Source of the DNA: Caldilineaceae bacterium
GTDB lineage: Bacteria > Chloroflexota > Anaerolineae > Caldilineales > Caldilineaceae
NCBI GenBank assembly: GCA_011523365.1
Contig: WTGY01000146.1
Location: forward strand, 1 to 64,000
Length of the DNA stretch: 64,000 bases
Direction of reading: 5' to 3'
Every line of letters begins with the position of its first letter. The stretch's first letter is position 1. Shown here piece after piece: positions 63,895 through 64,000 of this stretch. The translations under genes and the position numbers were made by a program. The notes below the pieces were generated by a model. It saw only the letters and a program-made list of their open reading frames with translations, ran no database searches and was not told the origin of the DNA.

Positions 63895-64000
63895 ATGGCG
63901 ACTTCTTCGAGCCGACCGTACCTGGGGAAAACCCAATATGGCGCGCCCAATCACGAACGCAGAATCTGGCTGTTCATGCGTCTGACTGGGTTGGTCATGT
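63895..64000 (+). CDS. sdhD: Succinate dehydrogenase membrane anchor subunit, partial at window end
   Basis: The ATG at 63895 follows GAGGAG, and the frame reads MATSSSRPYLGKTQYG then APNHERRIWLFMRLTGLVM up to the window edge. The beginning of a helix with RLTG is typical for SdhD. Identity rests mainly on position after sdhC. The gene is truncated by the window. Confidence 0.7.
   Translation, partial: MATSSSRPYLGKTQYGAPNHERRIWLFMRLTGLVM

Overview
The window looks like a stretch of chromosome from a GC-rich, non-model heterotrophic bacterium. A Chloroflexota member (Caldilinea-like, or a marine or sponge-associated relative) fits best. This is inferred from gene content: a CO-dehydrogenase-type molybdenum hydroxylase operon, a sugar ABC transporter without its own ATPase, paired Tm-1/PEP-hydrolase genes, enolase-superfamily sugar-acid dehydratases, and scattered housekeeping genes in small operons. 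No rRNA or marker-gene placement is possible from this window.

Layout. (1) 0.3-9.5 kb, minus strand: a sugar or sugar-acid uptake and catabolism operon (two permeases, solute-binding lipoprotein, an uncharacterised helical protein, enolase-superfamily dehydratase, Gfo/Idh oxidoreductase, phytanoyl-CoA-type dioxygenase), driven from a visible promoter with an inverted repeat just downstream. (2) 9.7-17.5 kb, plus strand: oligopeptidase B, an unknown protein, a sulfotransferase-like gene next to a class IV aminotransferase-like gene that lacks the expected PLP lysine, and a large membrane protein flanked by decayed gene pieces. (3) 18-34 kb, minus strand: coxG-S-L-M, a P-loop kinase, MoxR ATPase, VWA protein, two XdhC proteins and glcD, followed by a discoidin/PQQ-dehydrogenase lipoprotein, glcE, a quinone oxidoreductase and glcF. 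(4) 34.5-45.7 kb: an RDD membrane protein, higBA, a DinB protein, and a plus-strand set of sugar-acid-type enzymes (enolase superfamily, cupin, Gfo/Idh, Tm-1-like, PEP-hydrolase-like, aldo/keto reductase) interrupted by two unrecognised genes. (5) 46-49.8 kb: an MntA/HepT module, tmRNA with promoter and terminator, a GNAT acetyltransferase, an MFS transporter, SRP RNA and tRNA-Ser(GGA). (6) 49.9-53.7 kb, minus strand: hemC-hemD-methyltransferase-hemB. (7) 54.7-64 kb: a dihydroorotase resembling the eukaryotic CAD domain followed by aspartate carbamoyltransferase, fabF with a leader mini-ORF, a cytochrome-b-like membrane protein, an SDR enzyme, NADP isocitrate dehydrogenase, a zinc-ribbon/SH3/serine-protease membrane protein, and the start of a succinate dehydrogenase operon.

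A dispersed hairpin repeat of about 60 bp occurs four times (1-45, 34231-34289, 47373-47431, 54259-54317). Two copies share a further 140 bp or so. The loop-proximal hairpin differs between copies but stays base-paired.

Most promising for a second look: the aminotransferase-like protein without its lysine beside a sulfotransferase; the unknown 498-residue protein with arginine/tyrosine octapeptide repeats, an HNH-like motif and membrane segments; the glcDEF genes threaded around a CO-dehydrogenase-like operon; and the structured repeat family. I found no CRISPR array, transposase, integrase or phage module.
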